A stretch of DNA of 64,000 nucleotides from Henriciella aquimarina (GCF_002088975.1 NZ_NCST01000037.1:20095-84094), one strand, 5' to 3'. Positions 25,709 to 35,396 are shown, counted from the first letter of the stretch. Numbers and translations: made by a program. The notes: a model not told the origin generated them from the letters alone.

Positions 25709-28231
25709 TCAGAAGCTTTTTACCCCGAAGGTGATCCCGAAGGTCCGCGGCGCCCCGGGCGAGAAGACGTCATTATCGTCCTGGATCACGACATTCCGGA
25801 TCCGCTCATCGGCGAGATTGGCGCCCCACAGACGGACAAAGTATCCGCCATCGAAATTCAGCGTCGCAGAGGCTGAGATCGAATGGTAAGGGTCCTGCTC
25901 GACCCGGCCGTCCGGCTCCCAGATGAAGCCGCTATTATAGTTCTCGTTCACGGCAAGCATGAGCTCCTTACCCTCGAGCGGCACCCGGTATTGCAGGCTG
26001 AGATTGCCGGTGAAATCCGGCGCTCTCTGCATGCTCTGTCCAGAGAGATCACAGGTCACGCTGACATTCCCGCCACCGGGGACAGGCTGGGTACACACAG
26101 CACCGGGGAAGCTCGCATATTCGGCATCCATGGCCGAGAACCCGCCAGAGACCTGAAACCGGTCGGTGACCCGGCCCTGAAAATCGACTTCCAGACCTTT
26201 GACCTCGCCTTCCGCGGCGTTGAACTGGATGGGCACTGCCTGGTCGGACGGCGTCGAGCGCAGCTGAAGATCGTAATAATTCGCATAATAGGCGGCGACG
26301 TTGAGCTGCAGCCTGTTGTCGAACCAATTGGTTTTTGCGCCGACCTCATAGGAATCGACCTTCTCCGGATTGACCGGCGGATTGGTCAAGCTGGAGAGGT
26401 TGTAGACGCCGCCTTTCACGCCCCGATTATAGGAGCCGTACAGCATGAGATTGTTGGTCGGCTCATATTGTAGCACCGCCTTGTAGGTCGGCATTTTCCA
26501 GGTTCTCTCGAGTGGAAAGCCACCGGCCGCAGCTGCCTGCTGTGCTGTCAGCAACACGTCGCCATCAGGCGAGACCTGCCGGCCACCGAACTCCTTCTCG
26601 TCCTGAGTGTAGCGCGCGCCCAGCGTCAGCGTGAGATCGGAGGTCAGTTCGGCACTCACCTCGCCATAGACCGCATGGCTGACAAGCTCCTGGAATGAAA
26701 ACAGCCGGAAGAGCGTCGTCTCGTCGACATTCACGAAGAGGTCGGAATCGGTATCGGTATTGATGTAGAAGTAGCCGACGATCCAGCGCAGCCAGCTATC
26801 GTCATCCGACTTCAGCTGGAGTTCGCCCATCTCGCTGGTGCTCTCATTCGCGTTGGGCAGTGTCACGGCCAGGCCTGAGCCGAACGGAATGGGGCCGGGC
26901 GTGATATTGGTGGCGTCGGAGGAGTGGTGATGCGCGCCCATGACCATGAGTTCGGCAAAGCCGAAATCATGCGTCAGGGTCACCGCTTCGAGATTCTGCT
27001 CGATGTCGACCTTCGGATCGACCGGAGACGTCCCGATATATTCGCCCAGATAGGTCGTCTCGCCATCGACAGCCACCGTGCCGTCCAGAATGGCCGGGGC
27101 GTTGCCGGCGTCATCCGTCGCATCGGAATAGAGGAAATTGAAGGTGAGCTCCGTGTTCGGGCCCAGCTCCGCAATGGTCTTGCTCTGCGCGACGAAGCTC
27201 TCACGCGTGTAGAGATCGGTATTGCGGGTTGCGTTTCGGCCCCATCCGTCATTCTGGCGCAGCCTGTAGAGGGCAAGCCCGGTGCTCACGGAATCGGTAA
27301 TGGGCGCTTCAATATAGCCCTTGGCCCGGAACGTATCATAGTTCGCATAGCCAAGTTCGGCACTGTAGGCGAGTTCGTCGCCGGGGTCTCTCGTATTGAT
27401 CTGGACCACACCACCTGTCGTGTTGCGGCCGAACAATGTGCCCTGCGGCCCCTTCAGGACCGCAATCTGGTCGACATTGTTCAGGGAAAGCACCGTCGCC
27501 GCCGATGCGGGCAGATAGACATTGTCGAGATAGGTCGCGACAGGCGGCTCAAGCCCGGCCGCAGCGGCCGTCTGGCCGAGCCCCCGCAGGAAGGGCTGGC
27601 CGGATGGCCCCGTCTTTGTGAACACCAGCCCCGGCACCAGATTCGAAAGACCGCTGGTCGTGTCGATAGAGGCGGCATCCAGTGCACTGTCGTCCACCGC
27701 CGTGATGCTGATCGGCACATCCTGGATGCTCTCGGCCCGACGCTGGGCGGTCACTTTGACGACATCGTAGACACGCGCCTCCGACGTCTCGTCCTCCTGG
27801 ACCGGCGGCTCAGCCGGACGCCGCTCTACAGGCCCAGAATCCGCCTGATCCACCTGAGCCATGCGAAAGGATTTTTCCTCCTCGCCGGCCGCCTCCTTCG
27901 TTTCTGCCAGGACCAGTACAATGGAGCCGTCCTTTTGCGCCTTGTAGGAAAGGGACTCGTCCTCGATGAGACGACTGAGCGCCTCCGTCGGTGTCATTTC
28001 ACCGGAAACCGGTCTGGAAATGCGTCCGCGCGTAATCGAGGACGGCGCGATCACGTTCACTTCCGACTGGCGGGAGTATTCAAGCAGGGCTTCCGAAAGC
28101 TGCTGGGCTTCAATATCGTATTTTTGAAGCTTTTCCCCTTCGGCATGGCCGGGCATTGCAAGGGCCAGGACCAGCGCGGAAACGGCGGCCAGCCTTTTTG
28201 CTGGAAAGCCCGTCTTGTTCTTATGGATCAT
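25709..28231 (-). CDS. TonB-dependent receptor with N-terminal signalling (STN) domain
   Basis: An 840-aa receptor. After the signal peptide (ALVLALAMPGHA), residues about 37-106 form an STN domain (YDIEAQQLSEALLEYSRQ, RLIEDESLSYKAQKDGSIVLV) used to signal substrate binding to an anti-sigma factor. The plug follows (VVKVTAQRRAESIQDVPIS; LKGPQGTLFGRNTTGGVVQI) and then the barrel, ending GITFGVKSF with a terminal Phe. With FecR and ECF sigma genes directly upstream this is a cell-surface-signalling receptor like FecA, although the plug and barrel resemble the large family that also imports non-iron substrates. The downstream MFS and SDR suggest a carbon compound. Confidence 0.92.
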   Translation of the reverse strand: MIHKNKTGFPAKRLAAVSALVLALAMPGHAEGEKLQKYDIEAQQLSEALLEYSRQSEVNVIAPSSITRGRISRPVSGEMTPTEALSRLIEDESLSYKAQKDGSIVLVLAETKEAAGEEEKSFRMAQVDQADSGPVERRPAEPPVQEDETSEARVYDVVKVTAQRRAESIQDVPISITAVDDSALDAASIDTTSGLSNLVPGLVFTKTGPSGQPFLRGLGQTAAAAGLEPPVATYLDNVYLPASAATVLSLNNVDQIAVLKGPQGTLFGRNTTGGVVQINTRDPGDELAYSAELGYANYDTFRAKGYIEAPITDSVSTGLALYRLRQNDGWGRNATRNTDLYTRESFVAQSKTIAELGPNTELTFNFLYSDATDDAGNAPAILDGTVAVDGETTYLGEYIGTSPVDPKVDIEQNLEAVTLTHDFGFAELMVMGAHHHSSDATNITPGPIPFGSGLAVTLPNANESTSEMGELQLKSDDDSWLRWIVGYFYINTDTDSDLFVNVDETTLFRLFSFQELVSHAVYGEVSAELTSDLTLTLGARYTQDEKEFGGRQVSPDGDVLLTAQQAAAAGGFPLERTWKMPTYKAVLQYEPTNNLMLYGSYNRGVKGGVYNLSSLTNPPVNPEKVDSYEVGAKTNWFDNRLQLNVAAYYANYYDLQLRSTPSDQAVPIQFNAAEGEVKGLEVDFQGRVTDRFQVSGGFSAMDAEYASFPGAVCTQPVPGGGNVSVTCDLSGQSMQRAPDFTGNLSLQYRVPLEGKELMLAVNENYNSGFIWEPDGRVEQDPYHSISASATLNFDGGYFVRLWGANLADERIRNVVIQDDNDVFSPGAPRTFGITFGVKSF

Positions 28232-28418
28232 GATGTCTCCCTCGATTTTTTATCAATTGTGATTTTGAGGCCTGCCGGAGCGATTACCTCCCCGCCTTGA
28301 AAGCCTTCAGCATGTCCGACGAACGAGCCCGTCCAATTCGTCGCAAAATGTGCAAAACGATCTTCCGGGCAGGATATTTTCAGGGAAGGGTGCAGCGGCG
28401 CTGTCTGGAAAGAGCGCC

Positions 28419-29486
28419 CTAGCGGAGAACGACCACGCCGCCGTCTTTCTCTTCGATCTGAAGATCGAGAGACGCTGCGATCAGGTCGAGCGCGGCCGGC
28501 AAATCGTCAGCCTGGACAGCCAGCGTATATTCCAGATCGGCAACATCGCTCGCCTGTAATTCGATATCCTCTTCCAGATAGCGGTCGAGGTCGGCGATGA
28601 TGTCCTTGATCGGCGTGTCGACCCAGGTGAGGTCCCCCCGGCGCCAGGAAGCGACATCCTCAGCCTTGATCGGGCGTACCGGCTGGACCTGCCCGGTCTT
28701 TGGCGCAGACACTTGCTGTCCGGCGAGCAGCACATGCTTGATGTCCTTGTCGCGAATGGCACCTTTCACCGCTTCGGGCTGGATCACCTCGACCCGGCCC
28801 TCGGAGACGGCAATGCTGACAGCCTCCGTTTCCAGAGACACATCGAACTTTGTCCCCCGGACGCGCACAACCGTATTGTTCGCGACCACGATAAAAGGCC
28901 GGTCGGGATTGCTCTTCACATCGAAATAGGCTTCGCCTTCCGACAGGCTGACCCGTCTCTCATGGGCCGTGTAATCGACAGAGAGTGAGGAAGCCGCGCC
29001 AATGGTCACGACAGAACCGTCAGGAAGCGTCACATCCCTGACCTCGGCAATCTCCGTGACGAGATCCGGCGTGTCGACGGGTGCGGACGAAGAGAGAAAG
29101 ATCGCCAGCATGGCGACGGCCAGAGACGCTACTGCCAGCCCGCCCCCGATGGCCCGCAGACCACCCCGCCCCCGGAACGGCGCCATCAGAGCCTTGGCGA
29201 ACACCATAACGCGCGCCATCGCCCATTCATGGAAAGGTGGCTTCAGCCAGTCGCTGTACTGGTCGAGATGGCGCAGATGCGGCAATTCCTTGCGCAGGGC
29301 CTGGGCGGCCTGGAACTCAGCCTCGTGGGCCGGGTCAGCCGACACCCATTGATTGAAGGCGCGTGCTTCTTCAGCGGTCAGCGACCCGGACGCCATGCGT
29401 TGCGCCCAGGAATCAGCAGCCTCGCCGATATCATCCCTCGACTGGATCGTTTCCGCAGACATGTGTTTGCGCTCAGCTATCCTCAT
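28419..29486 (-). CDS. FecR-type anti-sigma factor / sigma regulator
   Basis: About 355 aa. The cytoplasmic N-terminus has the FecR N domain (AADSWAQRMASGSLTAEEARAFNQWVSADP, residues about 22-55). One membrane helix (GGGLAVASLAVAMLAIFL, about 115-135) is followed by the periplasmic FecR domain (EIAEVRDVTLPDGSVVTIGAAS; VVRVRGTKFDV). A C-terminal segment resembling an STN-like fold (LEYTLAVQADDLPAALDLIAASL) is unusual and may pair with the receptor's own STN domain. The start overlaps the sigma gene by 14 bases, so the two are translationally coupled. It holds or activates the sigma factor until the receptor signals. Confidence 0.88.
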   Translation of the reverse strand: MRIAERKHMSAETIQSRDDIGEAADSWAQRMASGSLTAEEARAFNQWVSADPAHEAEFQAAQALRKELPHLRHLDQYSDWLKPPFHEWAMARVMVFAKALMAPFRGRGGLRAIGGGLAVASLAVAMLAIFLSSSAPVDTPDLVTEIAEVRDVTLPDGSVVTIGAASSLSVDYTAHERRVSLSEGEAYFDVKSNPDRPFIVVANNTVVRVRGTKFDVSLETEAVSIAVSEGRVEVIQPEAVKGAIRDKDIKHVLLAGQQVSAPKTGQVQPVRPIKAEDVASWRRGDLTWVDTPIKDIIADLDRYLEEDIELQASDVADLEYTLAVQADDLPAALDLIAASLDLQIEEKDGGVVVLR

Positions 29487-30045
29487 CACCCATCAACTTC
29501 GCAAGCGCACGCCGGCACGTGGCGACACCCGCCTTGACCTCTTTCCGAACCGTCGACTCGCTCGTGCCACTCATACGTGCAATCTCAACATAGCTCATGC
29601 CTTCAAGCCTGTTCAGCAGGACGAACCTCCGGCGACGGCGGGGCAGCTCCTTCAAGGCCGCAACGACACATTGAAAACGTTCTCTCCCTAATAAGACGAT
29701 CTCCGGGCTCAAATCGTCATGATTAGACGCAACAAAATCGAGTTCTGCGCCATTTACGCTGACATTGAAGCGGGTCGACGACTTGCGCGCGTGATCCTTG
29801 ATCAGGTTTCCGGCCGTCCTGATGAGGAAGGCCGTGGGATTTCCGATAGCGGACCGGTCAGCCAACGCTGCATATTTTGCGAAAGCCTGCTGGACGATAT
29901 CGTCCGGATCAGGTGGCCCGGCCCCGACCTTGCCCCTGACGAAGGCGAATATTTCCCGATAGCTTTCTTCGAAAACTCCCTGAAGGCTATGCGGATTCGT
30001 CGGCGCGTCGCCCGCATGCCCGACTGAATTCTTCTGTCTATGCAC
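29473..30045 (-). CDS. ECF sigma factor, FecI-like
   Basis: A 190-aa sigma factor starting at a GTG with GGAGG 9 bases before it; the longer frame to 30228 has no such site. Region 2 is seen in FEESYREIFAFVRGKVG...DPDDIVQQAFAKYAA and region 4 in LKELPRRRRRFVLLNRLEGMSYVEIARMSGTSESTVRKEV, a helix-turn-helix for the -35 element. It leads an operon with the FecR protein and the STN receptor and should direct transcription of the receptor. The 179-bp gap upstream (30046-30224) must contain its own promoter. Confidence 0.88.
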   Translation of the reverse strand: MHRQKNSVGHAGDAPTNPHSLQGVFEESYREIFAFVRGKVGAGPPDPDDIVQQAFAKYAALADRSAIGNPTAFLIRTAGNLIKDHARKSSTRFNVSVNGAELDFVASNHDDLSPEIVLLGRERFQCVVAALKELPRRRRRFVLLNRLEGMSYVEIARMSGTSESTVRKEVKAGVATCRRALAKLMGDEDS

Positions 30046-30224
30046 CGCAATATTCCTCCCAATTATATATTTTCTCATGGGGGTATAAAAATAAATCGCT
30101 CGCTTCGACAAGCGCCGATTATCGACGTCACGCGCACGACATCCATGGCAGACAAGATCACCTCGCCCTGCAACAGGCGATATCTGCGCTCGTGCGGCGT
30201 CACCATTTTTATGAATCTGCCGGC

Positions 30225-31670
30225 TCAAAAAGCTGCCGGTTGCATCCCGACAAGCTGCGAGGCTGTGGCGGCGTAGAGTTCGGCGATATCGGCCCTCAGT
30301 TGCGCCTTTGCCTCTACCGCGCCGAGCCGGACACGCTGGGCCTGGCGCTGTGCATCCAGCAGCGACAAAAGGGACCCCGCCCCGTTCTCATAGGCAAGCG
30401 AAGAGAGCCGCGCGTTTTCCTCCGCCGCCCGGATCGCGTCCGTTTGCGCGGCAATCAGCGCCTTGTCCTGGGTCAGGCCCTCAAGGACATCGGCAATCTG
30501 CACGAAGGCCTCAAGCACTGTCTGGCGATACCTGGCGTCGGCTTCTTCCGCAGCGGCCCGGGCGGCGATTTCATTGGCTTTCAGGCTGCCCCCATCGAGC
30601 AAGGGCGCGGTCACCGACGGACCAACCGCCCAGCCGAGGCTTTCATAGTTGAAGACCTCCCCGGGTTTGAGCGCGGCGAAGGCGAAAGACGCATCCAGGG
30701 AGATGTTCGGATACTGCCGGGCCATGGTCACGCCGATCCGGGCCACAGCCGCATGCAACTCAGCCTCAGCCGCCAGGATGTCCGGACGGTTGTGGACGAG
30801 GCTGGATGGCAGGCTGAGCGGAATGTCTTCTGGCAAAGCAAAGTCATCAATGGTGAACTCGGGTGCCGCCCATTCCCCCGGCAGATGCCCTGTCAGCAGA
30901 GCCAATGCATGGCGCGCTGCAGCCCGGCGCTTGCGCAACCTTGGCAGCTTTGCCTGGTCCTCGGCGAGCTGGGCCTGCGCGGTGACACGCGCGGCTTCCG
31001 GCTCCCCGCCGGCGGCAATTGCGCGCCCGATCATGTCGAGCGTCTGCCGGTCAGCCTCGATAATGGCCTGCAGTTCATTGATCTGCGAATTGAGCGAGGC
31101 AAGCTTCATGGCTTTCAACGTCAGCGCCCCGGTGAGGCTCAGATAGGCTGCATCCCGGCGCAGGCGCTGCGCCTCGGTCTGCGCCGACAGGTTCTCGATC
31201 TGGCGGGCCTTGCCGCCAAACAGGTCGAGATCGTAGCTGACATTCGCGCCGATCGAGTAAAGATTGATGGTCGGGCTTGGAAAGCCTTCTATGCCAAATG
31301 AAGCGGTATTGACCCGCTGCCGCTCGGCCATGGCCTGAAGGGACGCCTGGGCCTCCTGCGTACCGCGTTCAGACAGCTCGTACGCCCGCGCCTGCGCAAG
31401 CGAGGCGTCAGCGGCGGCAAGGGTCGGATTGTTGGCAAGCCCCTGCTCGATGAGCGTGTCCAGCGCCGGGGAACCAAAGACCGTCCACCACTCGGCCGGC
31501 ACGGTCTCGTCGGCCACCAGGCGCACTTCCTCCGGCAGGGGGCTGTCGCCGCTCATCGAATAGCCCTTTGCGGCAGGGGCGTCCGGCGCACGGAAATCCG
31601 GGCCGACCGTCGTGCAGGCCGCAAGGCCAGCTGCCAGCGTGGCGAAAAGAAGAGGTCTCAAGTCAGGCAT
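30225..31670 (-). CDS. Outer-membrane efflux lipoprotein, NodT/OprM type
   Basis: A 481-aa outer membrane factor with a lipoprotein signal (FATLAAGLAAC) and the NodT/OprM start TTVGPDFRAPDAP. Two OEP repeats of long coiled helices follow, for example LASLNSQINELQAIIEADRQTLDMIGRAI and ILAAEAELHAAVARIGVTMARQYPNISL, the latter with the conserved RPDI...R.G...YPN pattern. It forms the trimeric exit duct of a tripartite pump. Its start overlaps the EmrB-like gene by 8 bases, so it is the third gene of the operon. Confidence 0.9.
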   Translation of the reverse strand: MPDLRPLLFATLAAGLAACTTVGPDFRAPDAPAAKGYSMSGDSPLPEEVRLVADETVPAEWWTVFGSPALDTLIEQGLANNPTLAAADASLAQARAYELSERGTQEAQASLQAMAERQRVNTASFGIEGFPSPTINLYSIGANVSYDLDLFGGKARQIENLSAQTEAQRLRRDAAYLSLTGALTLKAMKLASLNSQINELQAIIEADRQTLDMIGRAIAAGGEPEAARVTAQAQLAEDQAKLPRLRKRRAAARHALALLTGHLPGEWAAPEFTIDDFALPEDIPLSLPSSLVHNRPDILAAEAELHAAVARIGVTMARQYPNISLDASFAFAALKPGEVFNYESLGWAVGPSVTAPLLDGGSLKANEIAARAAAEEADARYRQTVLEAFVQIADVLEGLTQDKALIAAQTDAIRAAEENARLSSLAYENGAGSLLSLLDAQRQAQRVRLGAVEAKAQLRADIAELYAATASQLVGMQPAAF

Positions 31671-33201
31671 TCTTTGCCTCCGTCGAGCGCAGGAAGAAGA
31701 GAAGCGGCAGGATCACCATCGAGATGATGAAGAGCAGATGGAAGCTGTCGACATAGGCCACCATCGCCGCCTGTCGGCCAACCATGCCTTCCGCGATGGC
31801 CTGGCCTCTGGCCGTATGAAGATCGAGCGTCTGGGGCAGCATGGCACGAACCGTCGGGTCGTCGGGCGTCAGCCCCGCAGCCAACCGGTCGCTGACGATC
31901 CGCGTATTGTAGATCTGCAGCACCCCCACGATGGAAATGCCGACGCTGCTGCCGACATTGCGGATCAGGCCGAAGAAGGATGCCGCCTCCGTGCGCAGCG
32001 CCTGCGGGATGGTCGCGAAGGCCATGGTCATCAGCGGAATGAAGATGAGGCCAATGCCCAGACCCTGGAAAAAGCCAGAGACAACAATCGGGTCCTGGCT
32101 CATCTGCAGGGAGAAGCCGGACATCATGTAGTAGGACACCGCCACCAGGGCGATGCCGGTCAGCACAATCAGCCGGTTGTCGAACCGCCCGACCAGCCAG
32201 CCGACGAGGAACATAGAAATGAAACTGCCCACCCCGCGCGAGGCCTGGGTCATCCCGGCGGTAATCACCGGATAATCGAGCAAATTCTGCATCATGGTCG
32301 GCAGCACGGCCATGCCCGCGAACATCAGCACACCGATACAGAGGACCATGAGCGCCGCGATCAGGAAATTTGCATCCGCCAGGATGGAGGGGTGGATGAT
32401 CGGCCGCCGCGTCGTGAAGATATGGACGAAGAAAAGATACAAGCCGAGCAGCAGGACGGCGAGGTAGACCCAGATCTCGGTCGAGGCGAACCACTCCTTC
32501 GTTGGCCCCCGGTCGAGCAATAATTGCAGGGCGATCAGGGCGGCGATCAGCGTGACATAGCCAAAGCCGTCAAAGCGCTCGCGGACCTGTTCGGTATGCT
32601 TCGACAGCGTCGATGAAAGAATGAGAAAGCCGACAACAGACAGCGGGACATTGATGAAGAAGACCCAGCGCCAGCTCAGATGCTCGGTCAGGACACCGCC
32701 CAGGATCGGTCCCATGATCGGGCCCAGAACAGCCCCCATCCCCCAGATCGACATGGCCCGGGCATGTTTTTCGGGCGGGGTGATATCCAGCAGGATCGCC
32801 TGCGACATCGGCATGAAGAGCGCCGCCGAGGCCCCCTGGACAAGCCGGAAGCCGACCATCTCGTAGATATTGGTCGAGATCCCGCACAGGAAGGATGCGA
32901 CGGTAAAGGCCACAAGGTTGAACAGGAGCAGGAAGCGGCGGCCGAACCGCTGCTCCAGCCAGCCAATGGCCGGCATTACCACGGTGCGGGCGAGGATGAA
33001 GGAGGTCAGCACCCACAGGATCTCGTCCTGCGAGGCCCCGAGGCTCGCGCGGATTTGGGGCAGCACCGTATTAGCGATCGTGGCGTCGATCGTCGTCATC
33101 AGTGTCATCAGGATCAGCCCGGTCGTGATCAGGGTACGTTGCGCAGGCGCGGGATAGTCTCCTTCTCCCGGCACGGCCTGGCTGACTGTGCTATCGCTCA
33201 T
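31663..33201 (-). CDS. emrB: DHA2-family multidrug MFS transporter, EmrB-like
   Basis: A 512-aa, 14-helix drug:proton antiporter. The first helix has the family motif LMTLMTTIDATIANTVLPQIRASL, followed by WVLTSFILARTVVMPAIGWLEQRFGRR (motif A) and the antiporter motif C in GMGAVLGPIMGPILGGVLTEHLSWRWVFFINVP. It pumps hydrophobic toxic compounds or acids through the adaptor and outer-membrane partners encoded on either side. Its start overlaps the adaptor's stop by four bases (ATGA). Confidence 0.92.
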   Translation of the reverse strand: MSDSTVSQAVPGEGDYPAPAQRTLITTGLILMTLMTTIDATIANTVLPQIRASLGASQDEILWVLTSFILARTVVMPAIGWLEQRFGRRFLLLFNLVAFTVASFLCGISTNIYEMVGFRLVQGASAALFMPMSQAILLDITPPEKHARAMSIWGMGAVLGPIMGPILGGVLTEHLSWRWVFFINVPLSVVGFLILSSTLSKHTEQVRERFDGFGYVTLIAALIALQLLLDRGPTKEWFASTEIWVYLAVLLLGLYLFFVHIFTTRRPIIHPSILADANFLIAALMVLCIGVLMFAGMAVLPTMMQNLLDYPVITAGMTQASRGVGSFISMFLVGWLVGRFDNRLIVLTGIALVAVSYYMMSGFSLQMSQDPIVVSGFFQGLGIGLIFIPLMTMAFATIPQALRTEAASFFGLIRNVGSSVGISIVGVLQIYNTRIVSDRLAAGLTPDDPTVRAMLPQTLDLHTARGQAIAEGMVGRQAAMVAYVDSFHLLFIISMVILPLLFFLRSTEAKNA

Positions 33202-34295
33202 GACCCGGAGGGGCCCTCAGGCCTGGTGTTTACATCCACCTCGGCACTCAGCCCGACGGCAAGGTCCGTCGCAGGCGGTTCGTCGAACTCGATGCGGACA
33301 TTCAGACGCTGGACGACGTGAACCCAGTTTCCGGTGGCGTTCTCGGCCGGAAGCACCGAGAAGCTCGAGCCTGTGCCCGGCGAGAAACTCACCACGTGGC
33401 CCTCGAAAACGATATCGGGATAGGCGTCGACACGGATTTCTGCAGGTTGGCCGGGTTTGAGGTGCTCCAGCTGGTTTTCCTTGAAGGCGGCATCGACCCA
33501 GGGATTGCCTGAAATCAGCCAGAACAGTGTCTGGGCCGGCTGGACATAGGCGCCAGGCTGGATCTGGTCGACGCGTGCAACTGTGCCGCTGGAGGGCGCG
33601 ACAATGACAGTATCCTCAAGATCGCTGCGGGCCTGCTCCAACGCGGCCTGCGCTTCCAGCACGAGCGGGTGCCGGTCGGTCTCGACATCGGCAGAGCCCC
33701 CCAAATTGGCCAGCGCATTGGCGCGCGCCTCAAGCGCAGCCGTCTCGGCGCGCCTTGCGACATCGGCCGCATTCTGGGCCTCGTCCAGTTTCTGCTGGGA
33801 ACTCACACCGGCTTCGACCAGGTTCTTCTGGCGCTTGAGCTCGCTCCCGGCATAGTCCGCCCGGCTGCGCGCGGTGGAAAGGTCGGCCATGGCCTGACGG
33901 TAGGACGCGCGAAGTGCCGAGACCCGCAGCCGCGCCGATGCCAGCCTCGCTTCGGCGCTCGCGACAGCCGTGCGATAATCGGAATCATCGAGCCGGAACA
34001 ATACGTCGCCAGCCTCCACTTGGTGGTTTTGTTCCACCAGCACATCCGTCACCCGGCCACCTATGCTGGCACTGATCGGTGCGCGCGCGGCGGCGACCAC
34101 AGCATTATCGGTCGAGACATGCCCACGGACGCTGATGAGGTAGGCGGCCACGCCCAAGGCCACCAGGACCGGGGGCACGACCATGAGGATAAACCGCGGG
34201 CCACGATACCATTTGGGCTTCTTGCGTTCAGGCTGTGGTGCCAATGCTGTGTCGGCCGATGCTTCCTCGATCGGCCCTGCGGACGAACCGTCCAT
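33198..34295 (-). CDS. emrA: Membrane-fusion adaptor, EmrA/HlyD type
   Basis: A 365-aa adaptor: one N-terminal membrane helix (RFILMVVPPVLVALGVAAYLI, about 30-50), a biotinyl-lipoyl half (RAPISASIGGRVTDVLVEQNHQVEAGDVLFRLDD), a coiled-coil hairpin (about 105-205) and the second lipoyl half with beta-barrel (VIVAPSSGTVARVDQIQPGAYV). It bridges EmrB to the outer-membrane factor. As first gene of the operon it lies divergent from a LysR regulator 105 bp away, the usual arrangement for ligand-induced efflux. Confidence 0.9.
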   Translation of the reverse strand: MDGSSAGPIEEASADTALAPQPERKKPKWYRGPRFILMVVPPVLVALGVAAYLISVRGHVSTDNAVVAAARAPISASIGGRVTDVLVEQNHQVEAGDVLFRLDDSDYRTAVASAEARLASARLRVSALRASYRQAMADLSTARSRADYAGSELKRQKNLVEAGVSSQQKLDEAQNAADVARRAETAALEARANALANLGGSADVETDRHPLVLEAQAALEQARSDLEDTVIVAPSSGTVARVDQIQPGAYVQPAQTLFWLISGNPWVDAAFKENQLEHLKPGQPAEIRVDAYPDIVFEGHVVSFSPGTGSSFSVLPAENATGNWVHVVQRLNVRIEFDEPPATDLAVGLSAEVDVNTRPEGPSGS

Positions 34296-34401
34296 AATGT
34301 TCTACCTGTCTGAAGATCCGCCGGAGGGCGGACATTATTCCCCAGCGGGTACATAAGGGGATCGACTTCATGAACAAAATGATGTTTATGCACAGGCATA
34401 A
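34296..34401. promoter_or_regulatory. Divergent efflux/LysR control region with perfect palindrome
   Basis: The 105-bp gap between emrA and the LysR gene contains TTATGC-ACAG-GCATAA at 34386-34401, a perfect inverted repeat whose last base is the A of the LysR start codon. LysR proteins bind such dyads; this position would let the regulator block its own gene while acting on the efflux promoter. Confidence 0.55.
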
Positions 34402-35396
34402 TGAATCAAATTCAATTTCGGTCGATCGACCTCAACCTGTTCCGGGTCCTGCTGACCTTGCTGGAACATCGCAGCGTCACGCGGGCGGCCGAAGACCTGG
34501 CCCTCACGCCATCGGCTGTCAGCCACGCCCTTGCCAGGCTGCGCGCCTCTCTCGACGACCCTCTCTTCGAGCGAAAGGGCGGCCAACTCGTTCCGACCAC
34601 TTATGCCCTCGAACTTGGCCGCCAAGTCCGCCCAGCCCTCAGCCAGCTGCGCCGTGCCGTCGACCGCAGTGAGTTCGACCCGGCAACCGCCGAACGCGAC
34701 TTCACGATTGCCGGGGGCACCTATGTCTCATCGGTCCTGCTGCCCCAGCTGATCCAGACGCTCGGCGAGACCGCACCCGGCATCCGTATCAACCTCGAGC
34801 GGATCGAGGGCAGCTATCTCGACGATGTCGAACACGGCCGGCTGGATCTCGCGATCGGTGTGCCACAAGCGGCCACAGGGCGGCTGGCCTGGGCACCACT
34901 CGCCGAGGAAGACATGGTTTGGGCGGCCCGGACAGGCCACCCGTTCATCAAAGCACCGCTGACCCTCGACATGCTGGCCAAAGCCCAACACGTCGTTATC
35001 GAACGACTAAGTACCCTGATCGAACCGGACTATACCGAAGCCCGGCGCTTTTTCGACGAAACGCCTGACTTGCAGAACACTGCCAGAAATATCCCGGCCA
35101 CCAGCAAGGTCCGCTCGACTGTCCGGGTGCGAGATCCCTCCCACGCGCTCGCAATCGTCAGCCGCTCCGACCTTGTGACCCTGACGCTGCGAGGCCTTGC
35201 CGAAACATGGCAAGCTAGAACCCTGCAGATCCTTGAGCCGCCACACCCCTGCCCCACGATGCGCATCGGCGCTATCTACCGACCGTCCCAGACCCAGGAT
35301 CCGGCCCTGGCCTGGCTGCTCGAAATGATGGGCCGTATCAAGGACGCTCAGCCATCGGAGAGTAACTCCGCCTCGGACCAGCGGGCGCCAGACTGA
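34401..35396 (+). CDS. LysR-family transcriptional regulator
   Basis: A 331-aa LTTR. The N-terminal winged helix-turn-helix reads RSIDLNLFRVLLTLLEHRSVTRAAEDLALTPSAVSHALARLRASLDDPLFER (residues about 6-58), followed by the two-lobed effector domain (FTIAGGTYVSSVLLPQL; LDLAIGVPQAATGRLAWAPLAEEDMVWAARTGHPF). It resembles the NodD/SyrM-like subgroup that begins with a Q.R.IDLNL motif. It is divergent from the efflux operon, which it probably controls. No strong ribosome site precedes the ATG, and a palindrome covers it. It converges on the PepSY gene. Confidence 0.9.
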   Translation: MNQIQFRSIDLNLFRVLLTLLEHRSVTRAAEDLALTPSAVSHALARLRASLDDPLFERKGGQLVPTTYALELGRQVRPALSQLRRAVDRSEFDPATAERDFTIAGGTYVSSVLLPQLIQTLGETAPGIRINLERIEGSYLDDVEHGRLDLAIGVPQAATGRLAWAPLAEEDMVWAARTGHPFIKAPLTLDMLAKAQHVVIERLSTLIEPDYTEARRFFDETPDLQNTARNIPATSKVRSTVRVRDPSHALAIVSRSDLVTLTLRGLAETWQARTLQILEPPHPCPTMRIGAIYRPSQTQDPALAWLLEMMGRIKDAQPSESNSASDQRAPD

